Shown: in pieces, positions 1 to 8,559 of the stretch
Layout: the number at the start of each line of letters is the position of its first letter
How positions within the stretch are numbered: the first letter of the stretch is position 1
Notes under the pieces: generated by a model
The model's database searches: none
The model's input: the letters and a program-made list of their open reading frames with translations, nothing else
What the model was told of the DNA's origin: nothing
Assembly: GCF_900107925.1 (NCBI RefSeq)
Contig: NZ_FNUJ01000003.1
Coordinates: forward strand, 620,001-684,000
Source: Amycolatopsis pretoriensis
Lineage (GTDB): Bacteria; Actinomycetota; Actinomycetes; Mycobacteriales; Pseudonocardiaceae
Length of the DNA stretch: 64,000 nt
Direction of reading: 5' to 3'
Position numbers and translations under genes: made by a program

Positions 1-149
1 CCGACGACGATCTGCGACGGCGTCTTCCCGGTGGTCGAGGCGGGCGGCACCGAGGACGACACCACCGGCGGCGGCGGGGTGTTCGAGCAGGCGGTGACCA
101 GCACGGTCGCGAGCGCCAGTACCGGCACCGCCTTGCGATTCACCCGCAC
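1..149 (-). CDS. Secreted lipoprotein, LpqW-like ABC-type substrate-binding protein (N-terminus only)
   Basis: Only the first 49 codons lie in the window; the gene runs off the left edge. Translation from the GTG at 147-149 gives a short basic N-terminus, a hydrophobic stretch and a lipobox (LVTAC), followed by a Pro/Ser/Thr-rich linker. This is a clear lipoprotein signal peptide with lipidation at Cys23. A ribosome-binding site GGAGG lies 8 bases upstream. Next to typA, mycobacteria carry lpqW, and related actinomycetes carry an ABC transporter family substrate-binding protein; the visible residues after the linker (TPSQIVVG) fit that family. The identity is therefore inferred mainly from position. 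The signal peptide is directly visible. Confidence 0.6.
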   Translation of the reverse strand, partial: MRVNRKAVPVLALATVLVTACSNTPPPPVVSSSVPPASTTGKTPSQIVV

Positions 150-483
150 GCCCCGTTCCTCCCAGATTCTCCCCGATCGGGTCAGCCATGCTCCCACGAC
201 CGCGTCCGCCGCCGGAACCGAGATTCCCACACCCGGATCGGCCGGGTCCGGCACCCCTGGGTGCCGCTATGGGAAAGGACGCGCGGAGCACCGTCCGGGT
301 TCCCGGACCGTTCCGGAACGGCGGAACGAACACGCGCCGGACACGGGCCGGGATTCACGCGGTGGTGAACACCAGGCTTCGAGTCCCCGCGGCCCCTATA
401 AAGATATAAGGAGAAGAACCGCGGAATTCGTGACGTCGTGTCGGTCTATTCTCCACCCAGGGTGACGGATGGGCAACGAAAAA
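150..483. other. Intergenic region upstream of the lipoprotein gene
   Basis: I see no convincing gene here. The part next to position 150 must hold the promoter of the minus-strand lipoprotein. It contains a perfect 14-bp palindrome CCGTTCCGGAACGG at 308-321. Around 397-417 there is an A/T-rich stretch followed by AGGAGAAG, which looks like a promoter or ribosome-binding site, but only an 11-codon reading frame (GTG at 431) follows before the terminator. It could be an untranslated leader or a spurious match. Confidence 0.35.
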
Positions 484-515
484 ACCTCCCGGTGGGGAAC
501 ACCGGGAGGTTTTTT
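484..515. terminator. Bidirectional intrinsic terminator downstream of typA
   Basis: A perfect 11-bp stem ACCTCCCGGTG / CACCGGGAGGT (484-494 and 500-510) with a GGGAA loop is flanked by an A-run on the left and a T-run on the right. It can therefore terminate transcripts from both directions. It lies 14 bases past the typA stop codon. Confidence 0.9.
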
Positions 516-528
516 CGCTATTCGCCGA

Positions 529-2454
<1,926 letters not shown>

Positions 2455-2585
2455 GCGAGAACTCCTGAACTTCAAGGGGTGGGTGGCCGCGCAAGCCGTT
2501 CAGGCATCCCGTGACCGGCTCTGGTCACACGCGGACCTCACCCAGGATACCTGCCACCCCATTGTGAGCGGCCCCACGCCCCCTC

Positions 2586-2604
2586 GACGGTTAGGCTGAC
2601 CTAA
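2586..2604. promoter_or_regulatory. Candidate iron box (IdeR/DmdR type)
   Basis: The 19 bases match the DtxR-family iron-box consensus TTAGGTTAGGCTAACCTAA at 15 positions, including 15 of the last 16 (GGTTAGGCTGACCTAA). It forms the dyad GTTAGG-N4-CCTAAC. It lies 45 bases before the start of the tiny plus-strand gene at 2649 and about 130 bases upstream of the divergent typA. Position and match suggest iron-dependent repression of the small gene; this is inference. Confidence 0.6.
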
Positions 2605-2648
2605 CGTGGAAACCCGGTGAAGGTCGCCGATCCGGAAGGTGCGTGCGC

Positions 2649-2798
2649 GTGGGCAAGAAGCACGACGACCCGCGGAAGGTCGTGCGCAAGCTGATGAAGG
2701 CCGGCAAGGTCAAGAAGAAGTGCTGCCGGTCGAAGCCGCGCTGCAAGAAGTGCCCGGTATTGGCTCTGAAGAAGGCGAAGCTGGATCTCGCTGCTTAG
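2649..2798 (+). CDS. Tiny basic Cys-rich protein (49 aa), function unknown
   Basis: The reading frame from GTG 2649 gives a 49-residue protein that is very rich in lysine. It holds four cysteines in the pattern CC-x5-C-x2-C (residues 25-37, CCRSKPRCKKCP). A purine-rich site GGAAGG lies 9 bases upstream; an in-frame GTG at 2643 is too close to it. Third codon positions are strongly G/C, supporting real coding. The last four bases overlap the stop of the convergent YciI gene. The iron-box-like site just upstream suggests iron control. The cysteines could bind zinc or an iron-sulfur cluster, or the protein could bind nucleic acid; nothing in the sequence decides this. Confidence 0.65.
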   Translation: MGKKHDDPRKVVRKLMKAGKVKKKCCRSKPRCKKCPVLALKKAKLDLAA

Positions 2799-3094
2799 TG
2801 GGGCACAGCTTCGTTCAGCAGCCGGAGTTCCGGCGCGGTCTTCGTCGGCGAGAACTCGATGACCTCGTACTGCGCCAGGTGCTTCACGCAGAACGGATCG
2901 GACGCCAGGATGGCGTCGAGCTTCCCGCGGGACATCGGCCGCGTGATGATCACGCCGCCGGTGCGGGGGTTCCGCCGCCCGGACGCCAGGAAGTGGCCGT
3001 GCTCGTACTGCTTGTTCAGCCACTCGGCGTGGTCCGGGAGCGCGTAGTCGATTTCCTCGATCGGGGCCGTGTAGTTCAGCAGGACGACATACAT
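2795..3094 (-). CDS. YciI-family protein
   Basis: This 99-residue single-domain protein has the YCII fold signature: an N-terminal MYVVLLNYT strand, a HAEWL segment in the first helix, a GHFLASGRRNP turn and a DPF element. Family members are ferredoxin-like dimers that usually act as small enzymes or accessory domains of unknown substrate, with a conserved His/Asp pair (His22 and the Asp of DPF fit). It is a single gene, divergent from the trpS leader and convergent with the Cys-rich gene. No specific role can be assigned. Confidence 0.85.
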   Translation of the reverse strand: MYVVLLNYTAPIEEIDYALPDHAEWLNKQYEHGHFLASGRRNPRTGGVIITRPMSRGKLDAILASDPFCVKHLAQYEVIEFSPTKTAPELRLLNEAVPH

Positions 3095-3137
3095 GGTTAA
3101 GACGGTAGACCCGCGCGGCCGATCCCGCGTCCGGATG

Positions 3138-3168
3138 TTGCCGAGTGGTGACGGTCATCGGCTATGGT
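3138..3168 (+). promoter_or_regulatory. Candidate promoter of the trpS leader transcript
   Basis: TTGCCG (3138-3143) and TATGGT (3163-3168) are separated by 19 bases. A start about seven bases after the -10 would fall on or beside the ATG of the leader peptide at 3175. The leader peptide may therefore be translated from a leaderless transcript. This is a motif-based suggestion. Confidence 0.45.
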
Positions 3169-3174
3169 GGGTGC

Positions 3175-3231
3175 ATGCACGCGCAGACGTCCTGGTGGCC
3201 GCCCTCGGCGGCCGTTCCAGTCCTGCGCTGA
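3175..3231 (+). CDS. Trp-sensing leader peptide of trpS
   Basis: An 18-residue reading frame, MHAQTSWWPPSAAVPVLR, carries two consecutive Trp codons at 3193-3198. It lies directly before mutually exclusive hairpins and a rho-independent terminator that precede trpS. This is the arrangement of ribosome-mediated transcription attenuation: stalling at the Trp codons when charged Trp-tRNA is scarce should favour read-through. Trp-leader control of an auxiliary, indolmycin-resistant Trp-tRNA synthetase gene is known in Streptomyces. The peptide itself has no other expected function. Confidence 0.85.
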   Translation: MHAQTSWWPPSAAVPVLR

Positions 3232-3265
3232 TCACCAGCGGCCGCCCCGGACGGGCGGCCTTTTT
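3197..3265 (+). promoter_or_regulatory. Trp attenuator: antiterminator and terminator segments
   Basis: Segment 1 GGCCGCC (3197-3203) pairs with segment 2 GGCGGCC (3207-3213). Segment 2, extended by one base, can instead pair over 8 bp with CGGCCGCC (3239-3246), the left arm of the terminator. The terminator is GGCCGCCC (3240-3247), loop CGGAC, GGGCGGCC (3253-3260) and TTTTT (3261-3265). The alternative pairings overlap the Trp codons in the way needed for attenuation. Confidence 0.85.
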
Positions 3266-3308
3266 CATGCCTTCTCCGGGGTGGTCCCACCTCGGAGAAG
3301 GAAGTCCC

Positions 3309-4274
3309 ATGAGCAAGCTGTCCGGCATCACGCCCTCCGGTCACGTCCACCTCGGCAACTACCTCGGCGCCGTGCGCCGCTGGGCGCGCGAGGGCGGCGC
3401 GGACGACCTGTACTTCGTCGCCGACCTGCACGGCATGACGACGCCGCACAACCCGGCGAAACTCCGATCCCTGGCGCACGAGCAGCTGGCGGTGCTGATC
3501 GCCGCCGGCATCGACCCCGAGCGGGTGTTCGTCCAGTCCGACCTGGCGCGCGAGCTGGGCGCGCTGACGTGGGTCCTGGAGTGCACCTGCAACTACGGCG
3601 AGGCCGCGCGGATGATCCAGTTCAAGGAGAAGTCCAAGGGGCAGGCCGGGGTGCGGTTGTCGCTGCTGACGTACCCGGCGCTGATGGCCGCGGACATCCT
3701 GCTGCAGGGCGCGGACGAGGTGCCGGTCGGCGAGGACCAGCGCCAGCACGTCGAGCTGACGCGCACGCTGGCCAAGCGCTTCAACGGCACGTACGGGGAC
3801 GTGTTCACGATCCCGCGCGCGGTGCTCCCGCCGGCGGGAGCGCGGGTGAAGGACCTCGCGGACCCGACGCGCAAGATGTCGAAGTCGGCGCGCGACGCGG
3901 CGGGCGTGGTGTTCGCGCTCGACGAGCCCGACCAGATCCGCCGCAAGATCCGCCGCGCGGTCACCGACGGCGAGACGGTCCCGGCGCACGAGCCGGACAC
4001 CCGGCCGGGGATGGCGAACCTGCTGGAGATCCTGGCCGCGTGCCAGGGTGGGTCGCCGGCAGACCTGGCTGCCGCGTTTTCGTCGTACGGGGCAGTGAAG
4101 GACGCGGTCGCCGACGCGGTGATCGAGGAGCTGCGCCCGCTGCGTTCACGGGCATCGGAGCTGCTCGACGACGTCGCGGAGCTGGACCGGGTCCGCAAGG
4201 CGGGCGCGGAGCGGGCCCGGGAGCGCGGCTCGCACCGGCTCGACGCGGCACTGAGGATGATCGGAGCTAATTGA
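3309..4274 (+). CDS. trpS: Tryptophanyl-tRNA synthetase
   Basis: A 321-residue class I aminoacyl-tRNA synthetase that charges tRNA-Trp. The HIGH-type signature is HVHLGNYLG near residue 13, and the second ATP-binding loop KMSKS follows at about 190. The start at ATG 3309 is preceded by GGAGAAGGAAG and fits the usual N-terminus (SGITPSGHVHLGN). Expression should be controlled by the Trp attenuator directly upstream. In Streptomyces coelicolor an attenuated trpS is the auxiliary, indolmycin-resistant copy; whether this is such a second copy or the only one cannot be seen in the window. It overlaps the convergent Nudix gene by 8 bases. Confidence 0.95.
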   Translation: MSKLSGITPSGHVHLGNYLGAVRRWAREGGADDLYFVADLHGMTTPHNPAKLRSLAHEQLAVLIAAGIDPERVFVQSDLARELGALTWVLECTCNYGEAARMIQFKEKSKGQAGVRLSLLTYPALMAADILLQGADEVPVGEDQRQHVELTRTLAKRFNGTYGDVFTIPRAVLPPAGARVKDLADPTRKMSKSARDAAGVVFALDEPDQIRRKIRRAVTDGETVPAHEPDTRPGMANLLEILAACQGGSPADLAAAFSSYGAVKDAVADAVIEELRPLRSRASELLDDVAELDRVRKAGAERARERGSHRLDAALRMIGAN

Positions 4275-4656
4275 GGAGCGCGCGCAGGGCCGGAAGCAGG
4301 ATCCGGTCCGCGGGCAGCCAATCGACGTCGTCGAGGTCGTCGGGCCCGAGCCACCGCACGGCGGTGTGCTCGACGGCCCGCGGCTCCTCACCGGGCGAAA
4401 CGAGCTTCGCGGCGTAGATGCGGAGCACCTTCTCGCCGGGCAGCGGGATGTCCTGCCCGACGCGTTCGCCGACTTCGATGACGACGTCGAGCTCCTCGCT
4501 GCACTCGCGGGCCAGCGCAAAGGCCTCGGACTCGCCCTCCTCGACCCGGCCCCCGGGCAGTTCCCACTGCCCGGAGTGCTTCGGCGGCCAGGCCCGCTGC
4601 TGGGCGAGCAGCTTGCCGTCCCGCACCAGGGCGGCACCCACGATCACACCGTTCAC
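4267..4656 (-). CDS. Nudix (MutT-type) hydrolase
   Basis: The 129-residue product carries a Nudix box (G-x5-E-x7-REUxEE) at GGRVEEGESEAF followed by ARECSEEL, with Asp where the usual Gly stands near the end. It begins with a typical VVGAALVRDGKLLAQQRAWP strand. Such proteins hydrolyse nucleoside diphosphate-linked substrates; short actinobacterial members often clean oxidised or non-canonical (d)NTPs, CTP-pyrophosphatase style. I chose GTG 4654-4656 because homologous N-termini begin there; an upstream GTG at 4702-4704 is possible. Two operator-like dyads lie about 50-80 bases upstream. Confidence 0.85.
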   Translation of the reverse strand: MNGVIVGAALVRDGKLLAQQRAWPPKHSGQWELPGGRVEEGESEAFALARECSEELDVVIEVGERVGQDIPLPGEKVLRIYAAKLVSPGEEPRAVEHTAVRWLGPDDLDDVDWLPADRILLPALRALLN

Positions 4657-4704
4657 AGCCCCGGAATCTACCCGGAAGCCCCTCCCGCGGCCGCACGGCT
4701 GCAC

Positions 4705-4734
4705 CTTACGACGTAAGTTGCCTTACAGCGTAAG
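4705..4734. promoter_or_regulatory. Paired 13-bp dyads upstream of the Nudix gene
   Basis: Two near-identical palindromic boxes, CTTACGACGTAAG (4705-4717) and CTTACAGCGTAAG (4722-4734), have centres 17 bp apart. Such paired dyads are typical of binding by two dimers of a small repressor (TetR, PadR or similar). They sit where the Nudix promoter would be. No adjacent regulator gene is present. Confidence 0.55.
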
Positions 4735-4954
4735 AATGCGGCGCGGGGTCGTGCGCCGTCTTTCCGGCCGCCGCGGGCCGCGCCGGGCGATCGTTTCCCG
4801 CGCGTCGGCGCCGATCAGGGCCCCGCTGCCGCCAAGCAGAGCCCACGCCGCCGCCGAGCAGGTCCCCGTGCGCGCGCTCGTAGACGCGCACCCGGCCCGA
4901 CCGCACCTGGGCGACCAGCGCCGGCAGCAGCTGGTGGGTGCGCTGGTTGTGACC

Positions 4955-5147
4955 GCGCCGCCGCCCGAGCGGGCCGCCGCCCGGCAGGGCCGCGCCACCG
5001 AGCAAGGCCGCACCGCCGCTCGAGCAGGGCGCCGCCGCCCGAGCAGGCGCCACCGCCGAGCAGGGCCGCGCTGCCGCCGAGCAGGGCGCCGCCGCCCGAG
5101 CGGGTGCCGCCACCGAGCAGGGCCGCGCCGCCGCCGAGCAGGGCCCA
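4955..5147. repeat. GC-rich imperfect tandem repeat in the gap between Nudix and histidine kinase
   Basis: About nine degenerate copies of an 18-20-nt unit close to CCGCCGAGCAGGGCCGCG occupy this stretch, with further decayed copies near 4827-4865. The whole 4657-5284 gap (628 bases) shows no plausible gene. Open frames here are Gly/Ala/Leu or Arg/Pro repeats caused by the repeat itself. Unit length varies between copies, which argues against translation. Confidence 0.6.
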
Positions 5148-5284
5148 CCCTCCCTGGGGGTCCGCCCCGCTCCAGCGTATCGGCGCGGTCCGACGAAACC
5201 CGCTCGAAGCTCGCCGCCGGTGCCCGGTTGTCCACATCACGGCGAGGCTGTGGGCAACCCGGCCGCTGCCGAACTCCCAGGCTC

Positions 5285-6604
5285 TCAGCCGGGCTCCCCC
5301 GCCGCCGCGCGCCAGACGACCACGAACCGCGCCCCGCCGTCCGGGGACTCGCCCACCTGTACCTGGCCACCTCGGCGCCGGACCGTCTCCGCGACCATCG
5401 CCAGCCCCAGCCCCGTCCCGCCGGACGAGCGCGCCCGGTCGTCGGCGATCCGGTAGAACCGGTCGAACACCTTCTCGCGGTGCTCCGGCGCGATGCCCGG
5501 GCCGTCGTCGTCGACCACCACCCGGACCGACGAGCGCGACGCCAGCACCGACACCACGATCTCGCCCCGCGCGTAGCGGCACGCGTTGCGCAGCAGGTTG
5601 TCCAGCACCAGCTCCACCTCGGCGTGCGCGGAAGACGCCCACGCCTGCGCGACCGCGTTGCTCACCCGCGCTTCCGGCGCCCCCGCCGGCAGCCGCGCGA
5701 CCGCCGCGCGCACTTCGCTCACCAGCTCGACCGGTTCCGCCGGAGGCACCTCCCCCGCGTCCGAGCGCGCGAGCGACAGCAGCCCGTCAAGCAACGACGA
5801 CAGCCGCTCGGCCTCGGTCAGGATGTCCGACAGCGTCTCCTGCGACAGCTCCGGATCCGGGTTCGTCACCGCGACCTCGGCCTGCACCCGGATCGACGCG
5901 ACCGGCGACCGCAGCTCGTGCGCCGCGTCGCCGGTGAAACGCCGGAGCCGGTCGCTCGCCTGCTCCTGCCGCTCCAGCAGCGCGTTGAACTCCTCCGCCA
6001 GCGCGCGCAGCTCGTCGTGCGAGTCCGGCAGCGCCAGCCGCGCCCCCGGCGGCAGCGCGCGCACCGAACCCCGCATGCGCGCCACCGGGCGCAGCGACAG
6101 CCGCACCACCAGCCACGTCGCGAACCCGGCGACCAGCGCACCGACCGACGCGACGACCGCCAGCCACACCCCGCCGTAGTGCACCGCCGCGGAGAACCCG
6201 ACCAGGCCGGCCCCGGCCACGACCAGCCGCTGCGACCCGTCCGGCGCGCTGACGACCGTTCCCAGGTACCGCGCGCCGTCGCGCTGGACCGGCTGGCCGG
6301 CCTTGAGCGTCGAGATGTCGTACAACGTAAGGCCGGTCGGGGTGCCGCCGTCGACGGGCGCGCCCGCGATGTCGAGCACCCGCAGTGTCACCGGCGCCGC
6401 GCCGGACAGCGGGCGGCCCGCGCTCACTTCGCCGCCGGCCGGGCCGAGCGCGGCCGAGAGCTCGCGGTCGACCGAACCGATCAGCAACGGCGAGAGGTTC
6501 GACGCGGCCAGCGCGGCCAGCCCGAGCAGGCAGGCCAGGGTGATCGTCGCGGCCAGCAGGGTGATCCGGACCTGCAGGGACCGGCCCCGCCACCAGGAGC
6601 TCAC
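5285..6604 (-). CDS. Sensor histidine kinase of a two-component system
   Basis: The 439-residue membrane kinase has a first transmembrane helix at about 13-35, an extracytoplasmic sensor domain, and a second helix at about 145-168. A HAMP linker, a HisKA domain with the phospho-acceptor in DAAHELRSPVAS, and a HATPase domain follow (N box NLLRNACRYA, G1 DDGPGI, G2 GGTGLGLAM). Its start overlaps the stop of the upstream response regulator by 4 bases (6601-6604), so the two are co-translated. The signal is unknown. The divergent LolA-like/ABC operon suggests an envelope or export role. Confidence 0.93.
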   Translation of the reverse strand: MSSWWRGRSLQVRITLLAATITLACLLGLAALAASNLSPLLIGSVDRELSAALGPAGGEVSAGRPLSGAAPVTLRVLDIAGAPVDGGTPTGLTLYDISTLKAGQPVQRDGARYLGTVVSAPDGSQRLVVAGAGLVGFSAAVHYGGVWLAVVASVGALVAGFATWLVVRLSLRPVARMRGSVRALPPGARLALPDSHDELRALAEEFNALLERQEQASDRLRRFTGDAAHELRSPVASIRVQAEVAVTNPDPELSQETLSDILTEAERLSSLLDGLLSLARSDAGEVPPAEPVELVSEVRAAVARLPAGAPEARVSNAVAQAWASSAHAEVELVLDNLLRNACRYARGEIVVSVLASRSSVRVVVDDDGPGIAPEHREKVFDRFYRIADDRARSSGGTGLGLAMVAETVRRRGGQVQVGESPDGGARFVVVWRAAAGEPG

Positions 6605-7317
6605 GGGGTGATGACCTCGTCGAGCTGCGCGTCGGAGGCCAGGTAGCCGTGCCCGCGCACAGTCCGCAGCAGCGCTCCCGCGCCGACGGCGTCCAACTTA
6701 CGTCGTACGTATCCGACGTAGACCTCGACGAGGTTGCGCGTGACCGCCTGCTCCTCGCCCCAGACCGCGCGCAGCAGCTCGTCCTTCGTGACGACCGTGC
6801 CCGCCCGGCCGACGAGCACCTCCAGCAGCGCGAACTCGCGCGGGCTCAGCCCGACCTCTTCGCCGTTCCAGTGCACCTGCCGCAGCCCGCGGTCGACGGC
6901 CAGCGCGCCCAGCCGCAGCGTCCCGCGGCCCGCCTCCGGTCCGGCGCGGCGCAGGGTCGCGCGGACCTGCGCGACCAGCACCACGAACGAGAACGGCTTG
7001 ACGAGGTAGCCGTCGGCGCCGAGGTCGAGGCCGTCGGCCTGGTCGATCTCGCCGTCCTTGGCCGAGACGAGCAGCACCGGCGTCATGACGCCGTCCTTGC
7101 GCAGGCGCTCCAGCACGCGGTAGCCGGACAGGCCCGGCAGCATGATGTCGAGCAGGATGACGTCGAACGAGCCCGTGCTCGCCAGTTGCAGCCCGGTCGG
7201 GCCGTCCGCGGCGGTGACCACGTCCATGTCCTCCGCGCGCAGCCCGCGTTGCAGTGCTTTCCGCACGCCCGGTTCGTCGTCGACCACCAGCACCCGAGGT
7301 TTCACGAGGTTCATCAT
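6601..7317 (-). CDS. OmpR/PhoB-type response regulator
   Basis: The 238-residue regulator has an N-terminal receiver domain with acidic pocket DDE (residues 13-15), phospho-acceptor Asp57 (VILLDIMLPG) and the conserved Lys in the LVKPFSF loop. The C-terminal winged-helix DNA-binding domain contains SPREFALLEVL and ends with RTVRGHGYL. It is first in an operon with the histidine kinase. Direct repeats TCTCAGC in the divergent promoter region just upstream are likely its binding sites, suggesting autoregulation and control of the neighbouring operon at 7465. Confidence 0.94.
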   Translation of the reverse strand: MMNLVKPRVLVVDDEPGVRKALQRGLRAEDMDVVTAADGPTGLQLASTGSFDVILLDIMLPGLSGYRVLERLRKDGVMTPVLLVSAKDGEIDQADGLDLGADGYLVKPFSFVVLVAQVRATLRRAGPEAGRGTLRLGALAVDRGLRQVHWNGEEVGLSPREFALLEVLVGRAGTVVTKDELLRAVWGEEQAVTRNLVEVYVGYVRRKLDAVGAGALLRTVRGHGYLASDAQLDEVITP

Positions 7318-7345
7318 GGCCGGTCTCCGCAGGTCGTGCGTCAGC

Positions 7346-7395
7346 TCTCAGCACGATCTCAGCGTCGGGGGGAGAACCTTCAGGGGTATCTCAGC
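7346..7395. promoter_or_regulatory. TCTCAGC direct repeats, candidate response-regulator sites
   Basis: TCTCAGC occurs at 7346-7352, 7357-7363 and 7389-7395. The first two are exactly 11 bp apart, the spacing typical of OmpR/PhoB half-sites, and the third is 32 bp further. All lie between the divergent response regulator (start 7317) and the LolA-like gene (start 7465). Confidence 0.6.
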
Positions 7396-7464
7396 CTCGA
7401 GAGGGAAGCGTCGTGGCCAGGGAGCCGGGCACACTCGAGCCCGGGACACCACAGGGAGAGACGC

Positions 7465-8559
7465 ATGAAACCGAAGACGAAGGGCATCACCGCCGCGGTC
7501 GTCGGCACCGCGCTCGGTGCGGGCGGGCTCGCGTTCGTCGCGATGCCGGCCAGCGCCGACGACAAGCCGGCCCTGCCGCAGGTGAGCGCCGAGGACCTGG
7601 TGCAGTCGGTCATGAAGGCGAAGCCGGGCGCGTTCGACGGCACGGTGAAGATCAGCAACGACCTGGGGCTGCCGTCGGTAGGGAACGCGCTGCCGGGGGC
7701 GTCGGCGCTGAACATCGACTCGGCGCACATCTTCAGCGACGGCGCCGGCAAGAGCCGCCTGGCGGCCACGCAGGGCGCGAGCCAGGAGACCGTGGTCCAC
7801 GACGGCACGACCGTCTGGGACTACAGCTCCAAGACGAACACCGCGACGAAGGTGACCATCCCGGCCGACGTCGCCAAGCAGAAGGGCGCGGGCAGCGAGA
7901 AGCTGGCCGACCCGGTCGCGGCGTCGACGGAACTGCTGGCGAAGGTCCGCGAGAGCAGCACGGTGTCGGTCGACGGCACCGCGACCGTCGCCGACCGCCC
8001 GGCCTACGAGCTGGTCCTGACGCCGAAGCCGAGCGAGCGGACGCTGCTGCGCGAGATCCGCGTCGCGGTCGACTCGCAGACGCGGATGCCGCTGCGGGTG
8101 GCGGTGCTGAGCAACGGCACGTCGACGCCGGCGCTCGAGGTCGCGTTCAGCGAGATCGAGTTCACGCAGCAGCCGGCCGACCTCTTCACCTTCACCCCGC
8201 CGAAGGGCGCGAAGGTGCAGGAGAAGACGCCGACGGTCGACCAGCAGCACAAGGACCTCGCCGAGCAGGCCAAGCAGGACGTCAAGGTCGTCGGCGACGG
8301 CTGGGACACCGTCGTCACCGGCAAGGTCCCGGCGGACGCGCTGAACGCGGCGCCGAAGCAGCAGTCCGGCCGTGAAGGCCGGGGCAACGCGGACCCGAAG
8401 GCGCTGCTCGAGCGCTTCGCCAAGAAGGTCAACGGCGCGTGGGGCAGCGGCTACCTCGTCACCACGAAGGTGGGCAGCGCGGTGCTGACCGACGACGGCC
8501 GCTTCGCCGCCGGCGCGGTGCCGGAGCAGGTCCTGTACGAAGCGCTGGGCCAGAAGTGA
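7465..8559 (+). CDS. Secreted LolA/RseB-like lipid-binding-fold protein
   Basis: A 364-residue exported protein. It has a signal peptide with cleavage near AMPASADD (residue 31), then a LolA/LppX/RseB-type domain recognisable by VQSVMKAKPGAFDGTVKI, the DGTTVWDYSS strand and MPLRVAVLSNG. Such domains bind acyl chains or sense envelope lipids; in Gram-positives their cargo is mostly unknown. The start follows GGGAGAG. The stop overlaps the GTG of the ABC ATPase, so this gene heads a three-gene operon with an exporter, divergent from the two-component system. It may be a sensor or periplasm-side partner of that transporter. Confidence 0.8.
   Translation: MKPKTKGITAAVVGTALGAGGLAFVAMPASADDKPALPQVSAEDLVQSVMKAKPGAFDGTVKISNDLGLPSVGNALPGASALNIDSAHIFSDGAGKSRLAATQGASQETVVHDGTTVWDYSSKTNTATKVTIPADVAKQKGAGSEKLADPVAASTELLAKVRESSTVSVDGTATVADRPAYELVLTPKPSERTLLREIRVAVDSQTRMPLRVAVLSNGTSTPALEVAFSEIEFTQQPADLFTFTPPKGAKVQEKTPTVDQQHKDLAEQAKQDVKVVGDGWDTVVTGKVPADALNAAPKQQSGREGRGNADPKALLERFAKKVNGAWGSGYLVTTKVGSAVLTDDGRFAAGAVPEQVLYEALGQK

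Noticed and set aside
380..397. GGCTTCGAGTCCC resembles a tRNA T-arm
   Set aside because: No matching acceptor, D or anticodon arms can be folded from the 70 bases upstream.
4723..5113. Gly/Ala/Leu- or Arg/Pro-repeat reading frames between the Nudix and kinase genes
   Set aside because: They arise from the tandem repeat, whose unit length changes between copies, and no start with a ribosome-binding site exists.
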